A stretch of 64,000 nucleotides of DNA from Candidatus Gastranaerophilales bacterium (GCA_944322725.1 CALUPU010000004.1:103050-167049), one strand, 5' to 3'. Numbered from the stretch's first letter, positions 17,640 through 25,704 are shown. The notes: generated by a model not told the origin, from the sequence alone. A program made the numbers and translations.

Positions 17640-18000
17640 GGGGTACTTTCGTGCACTATTCCTATATTTTATTATAATATCCGCATAAAAAAAGTAATCA
17701 TCTTAATTACCTAGAATATTTGCGAAAAAATAATCAAAAAAGAAGCCGCCTGATTGACTCATCAGCCGGCAAAGTTTTCATCATGGAGAAAAGGAGTGGA
17801 AGAGAAAGTATAAAGAGAATTGGCTACATTAATATAATTCCCTGTATTTGATTTACAAAACATATACAAAATATATATTTACATATTTTAACAAACATTA
17901 TAAATCTCATCTATTACTATGATTCATATTTTGCAGACTTTCCTTATACTTTAGTTATAGAATGCCTGAAAGCATACCATATTAGAAAACTGAGGGATAT
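17640..18000. other. 361-bp divergent intergenic region with a minus-strand terminator-like hairpin
   Basis: It separates the minus-strand multidomain gene from the plus-strand methyltransferase gene. A minus-strand TATAAT near 17671 is close to the former gene. The hairpin at 17743-17770 faces that gene and must end a separate upstream minus-strand RNA or act as an attenuator. For the plus strand, TTGCAG (17931-17936) and TTATAG (17955-17960) with 18-base spacing are a possible promoter. Very short frames such as 17784-17852 are not convincing as genes. Confidence 0.5.
17738..17770 (-). terminator. orphan terminator-like hairpin upstream of the 17639 gene
   Basis: On the minus strand GCCGGCTGAT and ATCAGGCGGC form a 10-bp stem with one mismatch and a 6-base loop, followed by TTCTTTTTT. 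It lies 104 bases upstream of the ATG at 17639, so it ends a leader transcript or a short RNA rather than a known gene. Confidence 0.55.
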
Positions 18001-18918
18001 ATGGCACTTAAAAAATCAAACCTTAAAACAAAAACCAAAGTTACACAAACCCCTGATTTAAAAGTTGTAACTAAACCAAAAACTTTAACAAAACCATATA
18101 ACGATATTGATTTGAATAACTGGAAAGACTACTCGCATGTTCTGACAGATACTTTGTGGGAATTTCATTCAAGAGAAAAAGGAAACGGTCACTCTTATGA
18201 CTACCACGGCAACTATATTCCTCAAATTGCTCAACAGTTGTATGAAAGATTTACAAAAAAAGGTGATATTGTCTTAGATATGTTCTTTGGCTCCGGTACA
18301 TCGGGTATTGAAGCGGTGAATATGGGCAGACGTTGCATAGGTGTTGAATTAAAACAGGAAATGGTTGACTATGTAAGTCAAAAATTTGACCCTAAAACAC
18401 TTGTTACTGATGTAAACATTATTTGCGGAGACAGTGCATCTTCTGACATTGGCTGTAAAATTCAGGACAGGCTTGCTGTAATGGGGCAGGAAAAGGCTCA
18501 ATTTCTTGTTCTGCATCCGCCGTATGATGATATTATTAAATTTTCGGATAAAAAAGAAGATCTTTCTAACTGCGAATCAACAGAAGAATTCTATGATTTG
18601 TTTGAAGAAGTTGCTAGAAACGGCTATGAAAAACTGGAAAACGGCAGATTTGCCGCTCTTATTATCGGTGATAAATATGCAAAAGGTGAATATTATCCGT
18701 TAAGTTTTGGCTGCATGGAGAGAATGAACCGTGCAGGTTTTATTACAAAAGCAATTATTGTGAAAAACATCGAAGGTAATGAAAAAGCTAAGGGAAAGCA
18801 GGCAAATCTCTGGAGATACCGTGCTTTATACGGCGGATTTTATATATTCAAACACGAGTATATTATGGTTTTTCAAAAACCGTTGAAAACTCCAAAAATT
18901 TCTAAGAAAAAGGCTTAA
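18001..18918 (+). CDS. orphan DNA methyltransferase (N4/N6 type) with HPPY motif
   Basis: An amino-methylating DNA methyltransferase by its motifs, 305 residues. The SAM-binding motif is DMFFGSGTSG (residues 93-102). The catalytic loop is LHPPYDD (171-177), where most relatives have DPPY, NPPY or SPPY. The SAM motif comes before the catalytic motif, with GNYIPQIAQQLYERF in front as in the end of beta-class enzymes, so the order looks permuted. The N-terminal 35 residues are Lys/Thr-rich. No endonuclease gene is adjacent, which suggests a solitary regulator-type methylase. It overlaps the convergent ligase gene by 17 bases. An RNA or protein substrate cannot be excluded. Confidence 0.75.
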   Translation: MALKKSNLKTKTKVTQTPDLKVVTKPKTLTKPYNDIDLNNWKDYSHVLTDTLWEFHSREKGNGHSYDYHGNYIPQIAQQLYERFTKKGDIVLDMFFGSGTSGIEAVNMGRRCIGVELKQEMVDYVSQKFDPKTLVTDVNIICGDSASSDIGCKIQDRLAVMGQEKAQFLVLHPPYDDIIKFSDKKEDLSNCESTEEFYDLFEEVARNGYEKLENGRFAALIIGDKYAKGEYYPLSFGCMERMNRAGFITKAIIVKNIEGNEKAKGKQANLWRYRALYGGFYIFKHEYIMVFQKPLKTPKISKKKA

Positions 18919-19603
18919 AATAAAGGTCAAAATACTCTTCAAAACCTGCTTTTAAAGAATTGGACAGTCCCTCAAGAGAAACTTGAGGGGCTGATTCTTT
19001 TATTGTTGTAATTTTGTCTTCAAGCGGTGCTTCACCAAAAATGTTTTTGATTTTTTCTTTATCATAATCAAACATAATCGAGCCGTGCTGCAAAATATAA
19101 CCCTGTTTTCGAAACTGTGCAGAGCCTGCAATTTTTTTGCCCTTAAAGCTTAAATCCGCTCCGGTTGATAAGGACATACAGTATTCAAATTTTGTTGAAG
19201 CTTTTTTTTCTTCCGGCATATACGCGGCAATGCCTGCTTTTTTTAGTCCTGTTGCAAGTGCACCTGAAATTTCTTTGTACGAATGTATAATTGTTTCTCC
19301 GTTTTTTAAAAAATTAACGGGACATACAAAAGAATAGGTCAGTTCATTGTCGTGTAAAAGCGCTCTGCCTCCTGTTAATCGTCTGACAATATCTATATTA
19401 TTTTCATTGCAAAAGTCTTTGTTTATATGCGAGTCATCCTGGTTTCTGCCAAGCGATACACACGCGGGAGACCACCCGTACAGCCTGAGGGTCGGTGTTT
19501 CTTTTTTTTCGCTTACAGCAATATTGAGCAGCTTTTCGTCAAAGTCCATATTAAACTTACCGCTGTTAACAGAATAAGGTATAAAAAATGCATGTCCTGT
19601 CAT
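18902..19603 (-). CDS. lipM: lipoate-protein ligase/octanoyltransferase family protein (LipM-like)
   Basis: Transfers octanoyl or lipoyl groups to carrier domains such as GcvH in lipoic acid biosynthesis. 233 residues of the BPL/LplA/LipB fold: RRLTGGRALLHDNELTYS near residue 75 and KKIAGSAQFRKQGYILQHGS at 157-174. C142 in the FEYCMS segment occupies the place of the catalytic Cys of LipM octanoyltransferases, which favours LipM over the ATP-using LplA. It is short compared with LipM (about 275) because the C-terminal part is reduced. A GGAG site precedes the ATG. It is the last gene of a tight minus-strand run with nnrD and trmL. Confidence 0.78.
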   Translation of the reverse strand: MTGHAFFIPYSVNSGKFNMDFDEKLLNIAVSEKKETPTLRLYGWSPACVSLGRNQDDSHINKDFCNENNIDIVRRLTGGRALLHDNELTYSFVCPVNFLKNGETIIHSYKEISGALATGLKKAGIAAYMPEEKKASTKFEYCMSLSTGADLSFKGKKIAGSAQFRKQGYILQHGSIMFDYDKEKIKNIFGEAPLEDKITTIKESAPQVSLEGLSNSLKAGFEEYFDLYFKPFS

Positions 19604-19605
19604 AA

Positions 19606-20490
19606 TCAGGACTCCAATAAGAATTTAATTGCGCGTGGTATGTAATCAATCTGGTCTGTTGCAAGAACACTGTATTGTGTTAAGTCTTTTGCTGCAAGTT
19701 CTCCGCATAATCCGTGAAGATATACACCAAGGCAGGATGCATCTTTTACGGTAAGCCCCTGTGAAATAAAACCGGAAATTAAGCCTGTTAAGACATCACC
19801 GCTTCCGGCTTTTGCAAGTGCGGAATTACCGCTTGTATTTACAAATACTTGCAAATCCTTTGTGCAAATCACTGTTTTATTACCTTTTAAAACCACATTA
19901 CAGCCAAATTTTTCTGCTGTATAGCGTGCATAATGTATTCGATTGGATTGTATTTCTTCTAACGATGTTTTAATAAGCCTTGATAATTCCATCGGGTGAG
20001 GAGTGATTACAGTGTTGGGCGGTAATGATGTTAAATCTGATTCTGCAATTACATTTATTGCATCTGCATCAATGACAGCCTTTTTTTCTGAAATTTTCAA
20101 ATACTTTATCAAATCATCAATAAACGCACTTATTGGCGGTGCTGTTGATAAACCGGGACCTGCGGAAATAACATTGTATTTGTCTATAATATCTTTCATA
20201 TCTGCGAAAGCATCAGATGCAATGCATTTTTTGTAATAGTCTCTTAATGGATAAAATGTTACCCATGGACAGTTTGAAGCCAGATTATTTATAACATTTT
20301 CTATTGTTGCAAGCGTGACAAGCCCTGCACCTGCTTTTAAAGGTGCAACGGATGATAACCATGCAGCGCCCTGATACTCAAGACATCCTGCAATGTTTAA
20401 GACTTTGCCAAAGCTTCCTTTGTTGCTTTGCAGCGGTCTTTCCGGCAGAAGTGATTTTGCTTTTTGTGCTGTTATTTCAGTGTAGTCCAT
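19606..20490 (-). CDS. nnrD: ADP-dependent NAD(P)H-hydrate dehydratase
   Basis: Repairs hydrated NADH and NADPH by ADP-dependent dehydration. 294 residues of the ribokinase-like YjeF C-terminal domain. It begins with a KGSFGKVLNIAG motif near residue 24. AAWLSSVAPLKAGAGLVTLAT, ISAGPGLS, VIDADAINVI and VITPHPMELSRL follow in the expected order. The catalytic region is SGNSALAKAGSGDVLTGLIS. The N-terminal YjeF (epimerase, NnrE) domain is absent, so the epimerase must be encoded elsewhere. Spacing of two and three bases to the neighbours indicates one operon. Confidence 0.92.
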   Translation of the reverse strand: MDYTEITAQKAKSLLPERPLQSNKGSFGKVLNIAGCLEYQGAAWLSSVAPLKAGAGLVTLATIENVINNLASNCPWVTFYPLRDYYKKCIASDAFADMKDIIDKYNVISAGPGLSTAPPISAFIDDLIKYLKISEKKAVIDADAINVIAESDLTSLPPNTVITPHPMELSRLIKTSLEEIQSNRIHYARYTAEKFGCNVVLKGNKTVICTKDLQVFVNTSGNSALAKAGSGDVLTGLISGFISQGLTVKDASCLGVYLHGLCGELAAKDLTQYSVLATDQIDYIPRAIKFLLES

Positions 20491-20493
20491 TTT

Positions 20494-20958
20494 TTATCCG
20501 TTAATCTGTCGTAACGCTTCATAAACAACTATAGCAACCGAGTTGGAAAGGTTCAAGCTTCTCTGCCCGTCTTGCATTGGTATGGTTATAGAGTGTTTAC
20601 CTTTTGAAAAAAGTAAATCTTCCGGTATTCCTCGAGATTCCGGTCCAAAAACAAGAAAGTCTCCGTCTTTGAATTTGATATCCGTATAATAATTCTCGGT
20701 CTTTGTTGTAAGATAATAAAAATCTCTGTCGGGAAATTCCTGCCATAAATCTTCTATTTTTTCTATACGGCGTATATTTACGTCATCCCAGTAATCAAGC
20801 CCTGCTCGTTTTAGATGTCTGCTGTCAATAGAAAACCCGAGTTTTCCCACAAGGTAAACATCACTGTTTGTGCAAGCTGCAAGACGTACTATATTACCTG
20901 TATTTTGAGGTATTTCTGGTTCATATAAAACTATATTGAGTTTGGCTGTTATTTTCAT
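20494..20958 (-). CDS. trmL: tRNA (cytidine(34)-2'-O)-methyltransferase
   Basis: SPOUT-class enzyme that 2'-O-methylates the wobble nucleotide of leucine tRNAs. 154 residues, standard for TrmL. The motifs are LYEPEIPQNTGNIVRLAAC at the start, then FGPESRGIPEDLL and SITIPMQDGQRSLNLSNSVA, which form the knotted SAM site. It overlaps the upstream metalloprotease-like gene by four bases (ATGA type), so translation is probably coupled. A tRNA-Leu gene lies at 63798 in this window. Confidence 0.95.
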   Translation of the reverse strand: MKITAKLNIVLYEPEIPQNTGNIVRLAACTNSDVYLVGKLGFSIDSRHLKRAGLDYWDDVNIRRIEKIEDLWQEFPDRDFYYLTTKTENYYTDIKFKDGDFLVFGPESRGIPEDLLFSKGKHSITIPMQDGQRSLNLSNSVAIVVYEALRQING

Positions 20959-21851
20959 ACAACCTTATTATCTGCTTTCTTTGCCTTTTTTGCAACAAGA
21001 TAGTCTTTGATTTTTACCGAAGCATAAGAAGCTGCACCAAGGCTTAGAACTCCTATAATATATGACAGATATGCTACTTTATTGCCTTTTGATACAATTT
21101 TTGCCATATCTTTTGATAATAATTTGTTTGCGAGTTTTTGACCTTTGCAGGTAGCCATGCCCTCTTCCCAAAGTATAGGAAGCATTGCTGCTATAGATAA
21201 TTTGCCTGCATTATTTCTTACAAAGTTTTTAAATTTTTGTCCTTTAGTAAGTTCTTTACCGTCTTCCGTTTTCCTGTTTTGAGTAAATGCGCCGTATAAT
21301 GCAATAGCGCCGGCAAGTCCCATTAGAGGATTTCTCATATGCTGTAATATTTTTCCGAATTTGGAAAAATTATAATTTAATGCATGCCCAATTTCATGGA
21401 ATGCAGCAAATGATATGTCTCTTTTTGGCATTAGAATTGTATTTTTTGGGAAAATAACTTTTTTTGTTATGAAATTTTTCAAATCTTTATTAACAAAAGC
21501 TGCATTTTTGCCGTCTTTTATCTGTTCAATGGGATTTAGTATCCTTAAATATTTGGGCAGTTTAAAGTCTTGCTTGTTGCGTTCTAAATATTGTATTTTA
21601 GCGCCTTTATTGCTTAGACCTGTATCAATCAATGCTTTTTCTGCTGCATTGTGCATAATCTCAATTTTATCTTGAGGCAGACTTCCGATTTTTTTCATAG
21701 TGTTTATTACTGCCAAACTTAATGGCACAGATGCGGTTTGAACAACACTGCCAAGAAATGATGCCCCAATAGATGCACCGACATTTCTGCTTTTCTTTTT
21801 GTTTTTATTAATAGCAGTATTTTGTTGATTGTTAACTTTAGATATATTCAT
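20955..21851 (-). CDS. putative membrane zinc metallopeptidase (HEIGH)
   Basis: A 298-residue protein with an HExxH zinc site (HEIGHALNY, H152/E153/H156) followed 70 residues later by WEEGMA (E229/E230), a plausible third ligand. Hydrophobic segments lie near residues 25-50, 172-190, 218-228 and 255-278, so the site is probably at a membrane. The C-terminal tail is strongly basic. The N-terminus (MNISKVNNQQNTAINKNKKK) is of the Asn/Gln-rich lineage type but lacks the FKG end. This is a zincin by motif only. I cannot name the family, and peptidase activity is an inference. Confidence 0.65.
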   Translation of the reverse strand: MNISKVNNQQNTAINKNKKKSRNVGASIGASFLGSVVQTASVPLSLAVINTMKKIGSLPQDKIEIMHNAAEKALIDTGLSNKGAKIQYLERNKQDFKLPKYLRILNPIEQIKDGKNAAFVNKDLKNFITKKVIFPKNTILMPKRDISFAAFHEIGHALNYNFSKFGKILQHMRNPLMGLAGAIALYGAFTQNRKTEDGKELTKGQKFKNFVRNNAGKLSIAAMLPILWEEGMATCKGQKLANKLLSKDMAKIVSKGNKVAYLSYIIGVLSLGAASYASVKIKDYLVAKKAKKADNKVV

Positions 21852-21951
21852 TGCTTACCTTACATTACATTACATTTTTTACCTGCATTATTTGTAAAAA
21901 GTATGAAGAAATTTTTTTGCTATAGTATGATTGTATTTTTACAAAATTTAA

Positions 21952-21985
21952 AAAGAAAACTCCTTTATTAAAAGGAGTTTTCTTT
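21952..21985. terminator. bidirectional rho-independent terminator
   Basis: A 15-bp perfect stem (21952-21966 with 21971-21985), 4-base loop ATTA. It directly follows the stop of the minus-strand phosphatidyltransferase gene and has T-rich flanks on the minus strand. Confidence 0.83.
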
Positions 21986-21994
21986 AATGGTTTT

Positions 21995-22666
21995 TTATTT
22001 TTTGTCTTCAACAAAGAATCTTTTGCTTTCGATAAGAACCGGTAACCCTCTTAATACACAGAATGCAACAGCTGCATATACACAAAAGTGTGCAAACGGA
22101 CATATAGCAATGCAGATATTGTGGAAGGTGTTCCAGGCAGATACTGCCTGTGCTGATAAAGCAGGATCACCGCCCTGCAAGAAAAGGTTCATTGTTGCAA
22201 ACGGGAAGTTGCAGAGTATCATCAAAGCAAATGCGAGAGCCTTTGTAACCGCATATGAGCCTCTTGAAAAGTTTGACGCAACAAGGAAGTGACCCAGCTT
22301 TGTTTTCATCATCGTAGTAGAGCCGAACGCTGTAAATCCCTGCTCTAATGCGATACTTCTTACTCCGTCTGTTAAAATACCTCTTGTTACAACAATCAGC
22401 GGAACCCATACAGGAATCCATCCGAGTACCGCAAAAACAATCCAGTAGATGTTTTCTACAACTCTGTCGCCTAAAATATCAAGCACTGCACCGAATTTTG
22501 AACTTTCGTTTAGAAGCCTTGCAACAAAACCGTCCAATCCGTCAAACCATATAGCAATTATTGTAAGGATAAATGCTGTGATGTAGCATGCAGGTGTTTG
22601 ATAAAATAAAAGACATATTGCAATAAAAGCAATAATCATACGTACTATTGTAATAAAATTAGCCAT
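21995..22666 (-). CDS. CDP-alcohol phosphatidyltransferase family membrane protein
   Basis: Integral membrane enzyme of phospholipid synthesis, 223 residues with about six hydrophobic segments. The family signature D(x2)DG(x2)AR(x8)G(x3)D(x3)D is complete in residues 42-67: FDGLDGFVARLL, then FGAVLDILGD. The alcohol acceptor cannot be told from the motif. PgsA (glycerol-3-phosphate) is most common among single-domain members, but length and the Cys-rich third quarter do not decide it. An AGGAG site stands eight bases before the ATG. The dehydrogenase gene lies 32 bases upstream in the same direction. Confidence 0.85.
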   Translation of the reverse strand: MANFITIVRMIIAFIAICLLFYQTPACYITAFILTIIAIWFDGLDGFVARLLNESSKFGAVLDILGDRVVENIYWIVFAVLGWIPVWVPLIVVTRGILTDGVRSIALEQGFTAFGSTTMMKTKLGHFLVASNFSRGSYAVTKALAFALMILCNFPFATMNLFLQGGDPALSAQAVSAWNTFHNICIAICPFAHFCVYAAVAFCVLRGLPVLIESKRFFVEDKK

Positions 22667-22698
22667 CTTATAATACTCCTCGTGATTTTCTGTAAAAA

Positions 22699-23697
22699 TT
22701 ATTTTTGTTTGCTTCTTGATGATGCAAAGTTGTGCTGTTCTAAAAGTGCAAGTTTGTCACCCAGCATCATTTTTTCCGCATCTTCAAGTATTTTTACGAC
22801 AAAGTAGCCGTTTTCTCCGTCGCTTCTTGCTTTTTTACCGTTTTCAATACATTTTACAAAGTGCTCGCATTCAAGCTTTAACGGTTCGATTTCAATGTAA
22901 TCAAGTGCTATGTTGCTGCCGGAATTAGGCTTGTCGTTTTTGAATACCTGAAGCTTATTTTCTGTCAGCGTATCATCAAACATCGCAGAGCCTTTTGTTC
23001 CTCTAAGCATAAGGTTAACGCGTTTTTGAGGGTGAATCCAGCTGTCGGATATGTGAGCAACAGCACCGGACTCGTATTCGATTTCAACGTGGGTAATATC
23101 CATGATTTCGTTGCTTTCAGAACTTACACCCATTGCAGAGATTACTCTTTTGGGTTCTTCTCCTAAAATATAGCTTACCATTGATACATCGTGAGGCGCC
23201 AAGTCCCACATAACGCTTCTGTCGTTTTTAAAGTAGTTTATATTCAATCTGTCTGATTGAACGTATTTGATATCACCGAGTTCGCCGGATTCAACAATCA
23301 TCTTTAGCCTGTTAACCGCAGGATGGTACAAGAGCAGGTGTCCGACCATTAAAACAAGGTTTTTGGATTCTGCTATTTCTTTCAAAATCAACGCTTCTTC
23401 GCTTGCGGTTGCAATAGGTTTTTCTACATATACGTGTTTACCTGCTTCAAGAGCCATTTTTACAAGTTTAAAGTGAGTGTGGCTCGGTGTAGCAATGACA
23501 ACCGCATTGATTTCTTTATTATTTAATACTTCGTTAAAATCAGGTGTAGTATGGATTTCAGGGTAATCGTTGTTGACCCTTTTTCTGTTTTCTTCATCCA
23601 TATCACAGACTGTATGAAGATAATTCAAATTATAAAAATTACGAACTAAATTTTTACCCCAGATACCTGCGCCCAATACCGCGACTTTTGTCGTCAT
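22699..23697 (-). CDS. Gfo/Idh/MocA family oxidoreductase
   Basis: NAD(P)-dependent dehydrogenase of the sugar type, 332 residues. The Rossmann motif is VLGAGIWGKN at the start. AVVIATPSHTHF and VEKPIA with the conserved Lys follow near residues 70-95, and APHDVSM supplies the catalytic His. The closest family pattern I recall is the WlbA/WbpB branch, which oxidises UDP-N-acetyl sugars for envelope polysaccharides. That is a guess from the HLLLYHPAVNRLK segment. It precedes the phosphatidyltransferase gene by 32 bases. The 250-bp region upstream holds a possible small RNA on the other strand. Confidence 0.85.
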   Translation of the reverse strand: MTTKVAVLGAGIWGKNLVRNFYNLNYLHTVCDMDEENRKRVNNDYPEIHTTPDFNEVLNNKEINAVVIATPSHTHFKLVKMALEAGKHVYVEKPIATASEEALILKEIAESKNLVLMVGHLLLYHPAVNRLKMIVESGELGDIKYVQSDRLNINYFKNDRSVMWDLAPHDVSMVSYILGEEPKRVISAMGVSSESNEIMDITHVEIEYESGAVAHISDSWIHPQKRVNLMLRGTKGSAMFDDTLTENKLQVFKNDKPNSGSNIALDYIEIEPLKLECEHFVKCIENGKKARSDGENGYFVVKILEDAEKMMLGDKLALLEQHNFASSRSKQK

Positions 23698-23789
23698 ATT
23701 AATTCCCCTGTTTACGTAAACTTTATCTATTCAATTATATCAACGGTGATAAACAAAAATCAAATAAATAATATATTAAGATTACATTT

Positions 23790-23945
23790 TATTACTCTAA
23801 AGCATTAAAGTTTAACATTAGAGTTTAGTCGAATGAAAATACACTCAAAGCGGGCTATAGTAACTAAGTAAATCCTCAACTCTTCTGATTGCTTGTACTT
23901 AGTGCTCACCTCTTGCGTCTTTTATTTGCGTAAGAGGTTTTTTTT
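23790..23945 (+). ncRNA. candidate small RNA ending in a plus-strand terminator
   Basis: The gap between two minus-strand genes holds a plus-strand structured stretch. ACTCTAA near 23795 pairs with TTAGAGT near 23818. ACTAAGTA near 23864 pairs with TACTTAGT near 23896. A 10-bp terminator stem at 23908-23938 is followed by eight T. No plus-strand gene is available for this terminator. Start and promoter are not clear, and I recognise no RNA family. Confidence 0.45.
23908..23945 (+). terminator. rho-independent terminator facing the opposite way to both neighbours
   Basis: ACCTCTTGCG (23908-23917) pairs with CGTAAGAGGT (23929-23938) with one G-U pair, followed by a run of eight T. It lies right after the stop of the minus-strand aminotransferase gene but has the polarity of a plus-strand transcript. 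Confidence 0.75.
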
Positions 23946-23947
23946 CT

Positions 23948-25111
23948 TCAAGATTTGAGTTTTTTTACAAACTTATCTATCCTTGAAATTGCTTCTTTGA
24001 GATTATCTATGGAGTATGCATAGGATATCCTCAAATATCCTTCGCCGCAATCGCCGAAGGCTGTACCGGGAACTACCGCAACTTTTTCTTCCATAAGCAG
24101 CTTTGTTGCAAATTCTTCTGATGTCATATTGAACTCTTTTATGCAGGGGAATACATAAAATGCGCCGTACGGCTCAAAACATTCAATCCCCATCTCTTTA
24201 AAAGAATTCATCAGGAATCTTCTTCGCTGATTGTAGGATTTTCTCATTTCTTCAACAGCATCATCGCCTTTTCTTAGAGCTTCCACTGCTGCATACTGGC
24301 TTGTTGTAGGAGCACACATTATTGCAAACTGATGGATTTTGGTCATCTGTTTGATTATATCTTTGGGACCGCAGGCATACCCCAGACGCCATCCTGTCAT
24401 TGCATAGGCTTTTGAAAAACCGTTTATAAGAATCGTGCGTTCTTTCATCCCTTCTATTGAGGCTATAGAGACGTGTTTTCCTTTGTATGTAAGAGCCGAA
24501 TAAATCTCATCAGACATTACAAGCAGGTCTTTTTCAACTGCAATTTTGGCAATTTTTTCAAGGTCTTCTTTTTCCATAATCGCACCTGTAGGGTTGTTTG
24601 GAAAAGGAAGAATAAGAACTTTTGTTCTGTCCGTAATAGCATTTAGAAGTTCTTCGGGTGTCAATCTGAATTCATTTTCCGCTTTTAGATTAATGATAAC
24701 AGGCTTTGCATTTGCAAGAATCGCACATGGTTCATAAGACACATAAGAAGGCTGAGGAATAATTACTTCATCATGAGGGTTTATTACAGCGCGAAGTCCT
24801 ATGTCTATTGCTTCTGAACCGCCCACAGTTACAATGATTTCATTGTCAGGGTCATAGTCAATATTTTGTGTTCTTTTGATGTAGTTTGAAATTTCTTTGC
24901 GCAGGTCTTTTAAGCCTGAATTGGATGTATAAAAAGTCCGTCCTTTTTCAAGAGAGTATATGCCTTCGTCTCTGATGAACCAAGGTGTATCAAAGTCAGG
25001 TTCTCCTACGCCTAAAGAGATTGCATCTTTCATCTCGCTTACAATATCAAAAAATTTTCTTATTCCTGACGGTTTGATACCTGTTACTTTATCTGAAAGG
25101 AAATTTCTCAT
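23948..25111 (-). CDS. class I/II PLP-dependent aminotransferase (AlaT-like)
   Basis: Aminotransferase of the aspartate aminotransferase fold, 387 residues. SLGVGEPDFDTP, LPFPNNPTGAI, MSDEIYSALTY and the PLP-binding Lys in NGFSKAYAMTGWRLGY appear in order, with YLRISYAYS binding the substrate carboxylate. Its start overlaps the stop of an Lrp/AsnC-type regulator gene by four bases. This pairing matches the Bacillus subtilis alaR-alaT operon, which supports alanine transaminase as the likely activity. Related PatA or aromatic aminotransferases have similar motifs and cannot be ruled out. Confidence 0.88.
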   Translation of the reverse strand: MRNFLSDKVTGIKPSGIRKFFDIVSEMKDAISLGVGEPDFDTPWFIRDEGIYSLEKGRTFYTSNSGLKDLRKEISNYIKRTQNIDYDPDNEIIVTVGGSEAIDIGLRAVINPHDEVIIPQPSYVSYEPCAILANAKPVIINLKAENEFRLTPEELLNAITDRTKVLILPFPNNPTGAIMEKEDLEKIAKIAVEKDLLVMSDEIYSALTYKGKHVSIASIEGMKERTILINGFSKAYAMTGWRLGYACGPKDIIKQMTKIHQFAIMCAPTTSQYAAVEALRKGDDAVEEMRKSYNQRRRFLMNSFKEMGIECFEPYGAFYVFPCIKEFNMTSEEFATKLLMEEKVAVVPGTAFGDCGEGYLRISYAYSIDNLKEAISRIDKFVKKLKS

Positions 25112-25590
25112 GGAGTGAACATCTCTCTTTCGTCTTTGCCTGTTTTATTTATTATTGTTCCGTGATCTTTATATTTTTTCAGTATAAAGTGTGTTGCTGT
25201 ACTTAAAATACTGTCAAGCGGCGACAGTTTGTCTGATACAAAAGCTGCTATTTCTTTCAAAGATTTTTCTTCTAAAGTAACAAGAAGGTCATATCCGCCG
25301 GAGATAAGGTATACGGATTTAACCTCAGGGTAATTGTAGATTCTTTCTGCTATATGGTCAAAACCCTGACCTCTCTGAGGTGTTACTTTTACTTCAATGA
25401 GGGCGCTTACTTTTTCTATATCTGTTTTTTCCCAGTTAATCAATGTGTGGTATGCACATATTATATTTTCTTTTTCAAGTCTCGAAATTTCTTGAAGCAA
25501 CTGTTCTTCTGTTGCACCAAGCATAACAGCGAGTTCTTTAAAGTCTATTCTGCTGTTTTTTTCCAGTATGGAAAGTAGTTCGTCTCTCAT
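25108..25590 (-). CDS. Lrp/AsnC family transcriptional regulator
   Basis: A 160-residue amino-acid-responsive regulator. The N-terminal winged helix-turn-helix (IDFKELAVMLGATEEQLLQEI) is followed by the RAM ligand-binding domain (SALIEVKVTPQRG, VYLISGGYDLLVTLE). It is translationally coupled to the aminotransferase gene and probably controls it in response to alanine or another amino acid. A perfect 14-bp palindrome (25634-25647) lies in its promoter region and is a fair operator candidate. Length is typical. The C-terminal tail (KDHGTIINKTGKDE) is slightly extended. Confidence 0.9.
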   Translation of the reverse strand: MRDELLSILEKNSRIDFKELAVMLGATEEQLLQEISRLEKENIICAYHTLINWEKTDIEKVSALIEVKVTPQRGQGFDHIAERIYNYPEVKSVYLISGGYDLLVTLEEKSLKEIAAFVSDKLSPLDSILSTATHFILKKYKDHGTIINKTGKDEREMFTP

Positions 25591-25633
25591 AATATTTCTC
25601 CTGAACTGATTTTTATAAATTATATTATACAGC

Positions 25634-25647
25634 TTTACAATTGTAAA
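25634..25647. promoter_or_regulatory. 14-bp palindrome in the divergent control region
   Basis: TTTACAATTGTAAA is a perfect palindrome 44 bases upstream of the Lrp-type gene and 58 bases upstream of the kinase gene. A minus-strand TATAAT follows on the regulator side. It is a plausible binding site for the adjacent regulator. Confidence 0.45.
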
Positions 25648-25673
25648 ATATTTGTCCTGCTTGAAAATATAAG

Positions 25674-25695
25674 ATATCCTTTTTACTAAGGATAT
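25674..25695 (+). promoter_or_regulatory. leader hairpin just before the hybrid kinase start
   Basis: ATATCCTT (25674-25681) pairs with AAGGATAT (25688-25695), nine bases before the ATG at 25705. The AAGGAT that could act as ribosome site lies inside the stem, so it could reduce translation initiation. Confidence 0.35.
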
Positions 25696-25704
25696 TGTGA
25701 GTAT

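Noticed and set aside
17784..17852. Possible 22-codon plus-strand frame in the 17640-18000 gap
   Set aside because: It overlaps the stretch beside the orphan terminator and has low-information composition with no ribosome site spaced correctly.
23790..23945. 6S, SRP or tmRNA identity for the candidate small RNA
   Set aside because: None of the conserved strings of SRP RNA (GGAAGCAGCC type) or tmRNA (tRNA-like T-arm) is present, and the open bubble of 6S RNA cannot be shown by eye.
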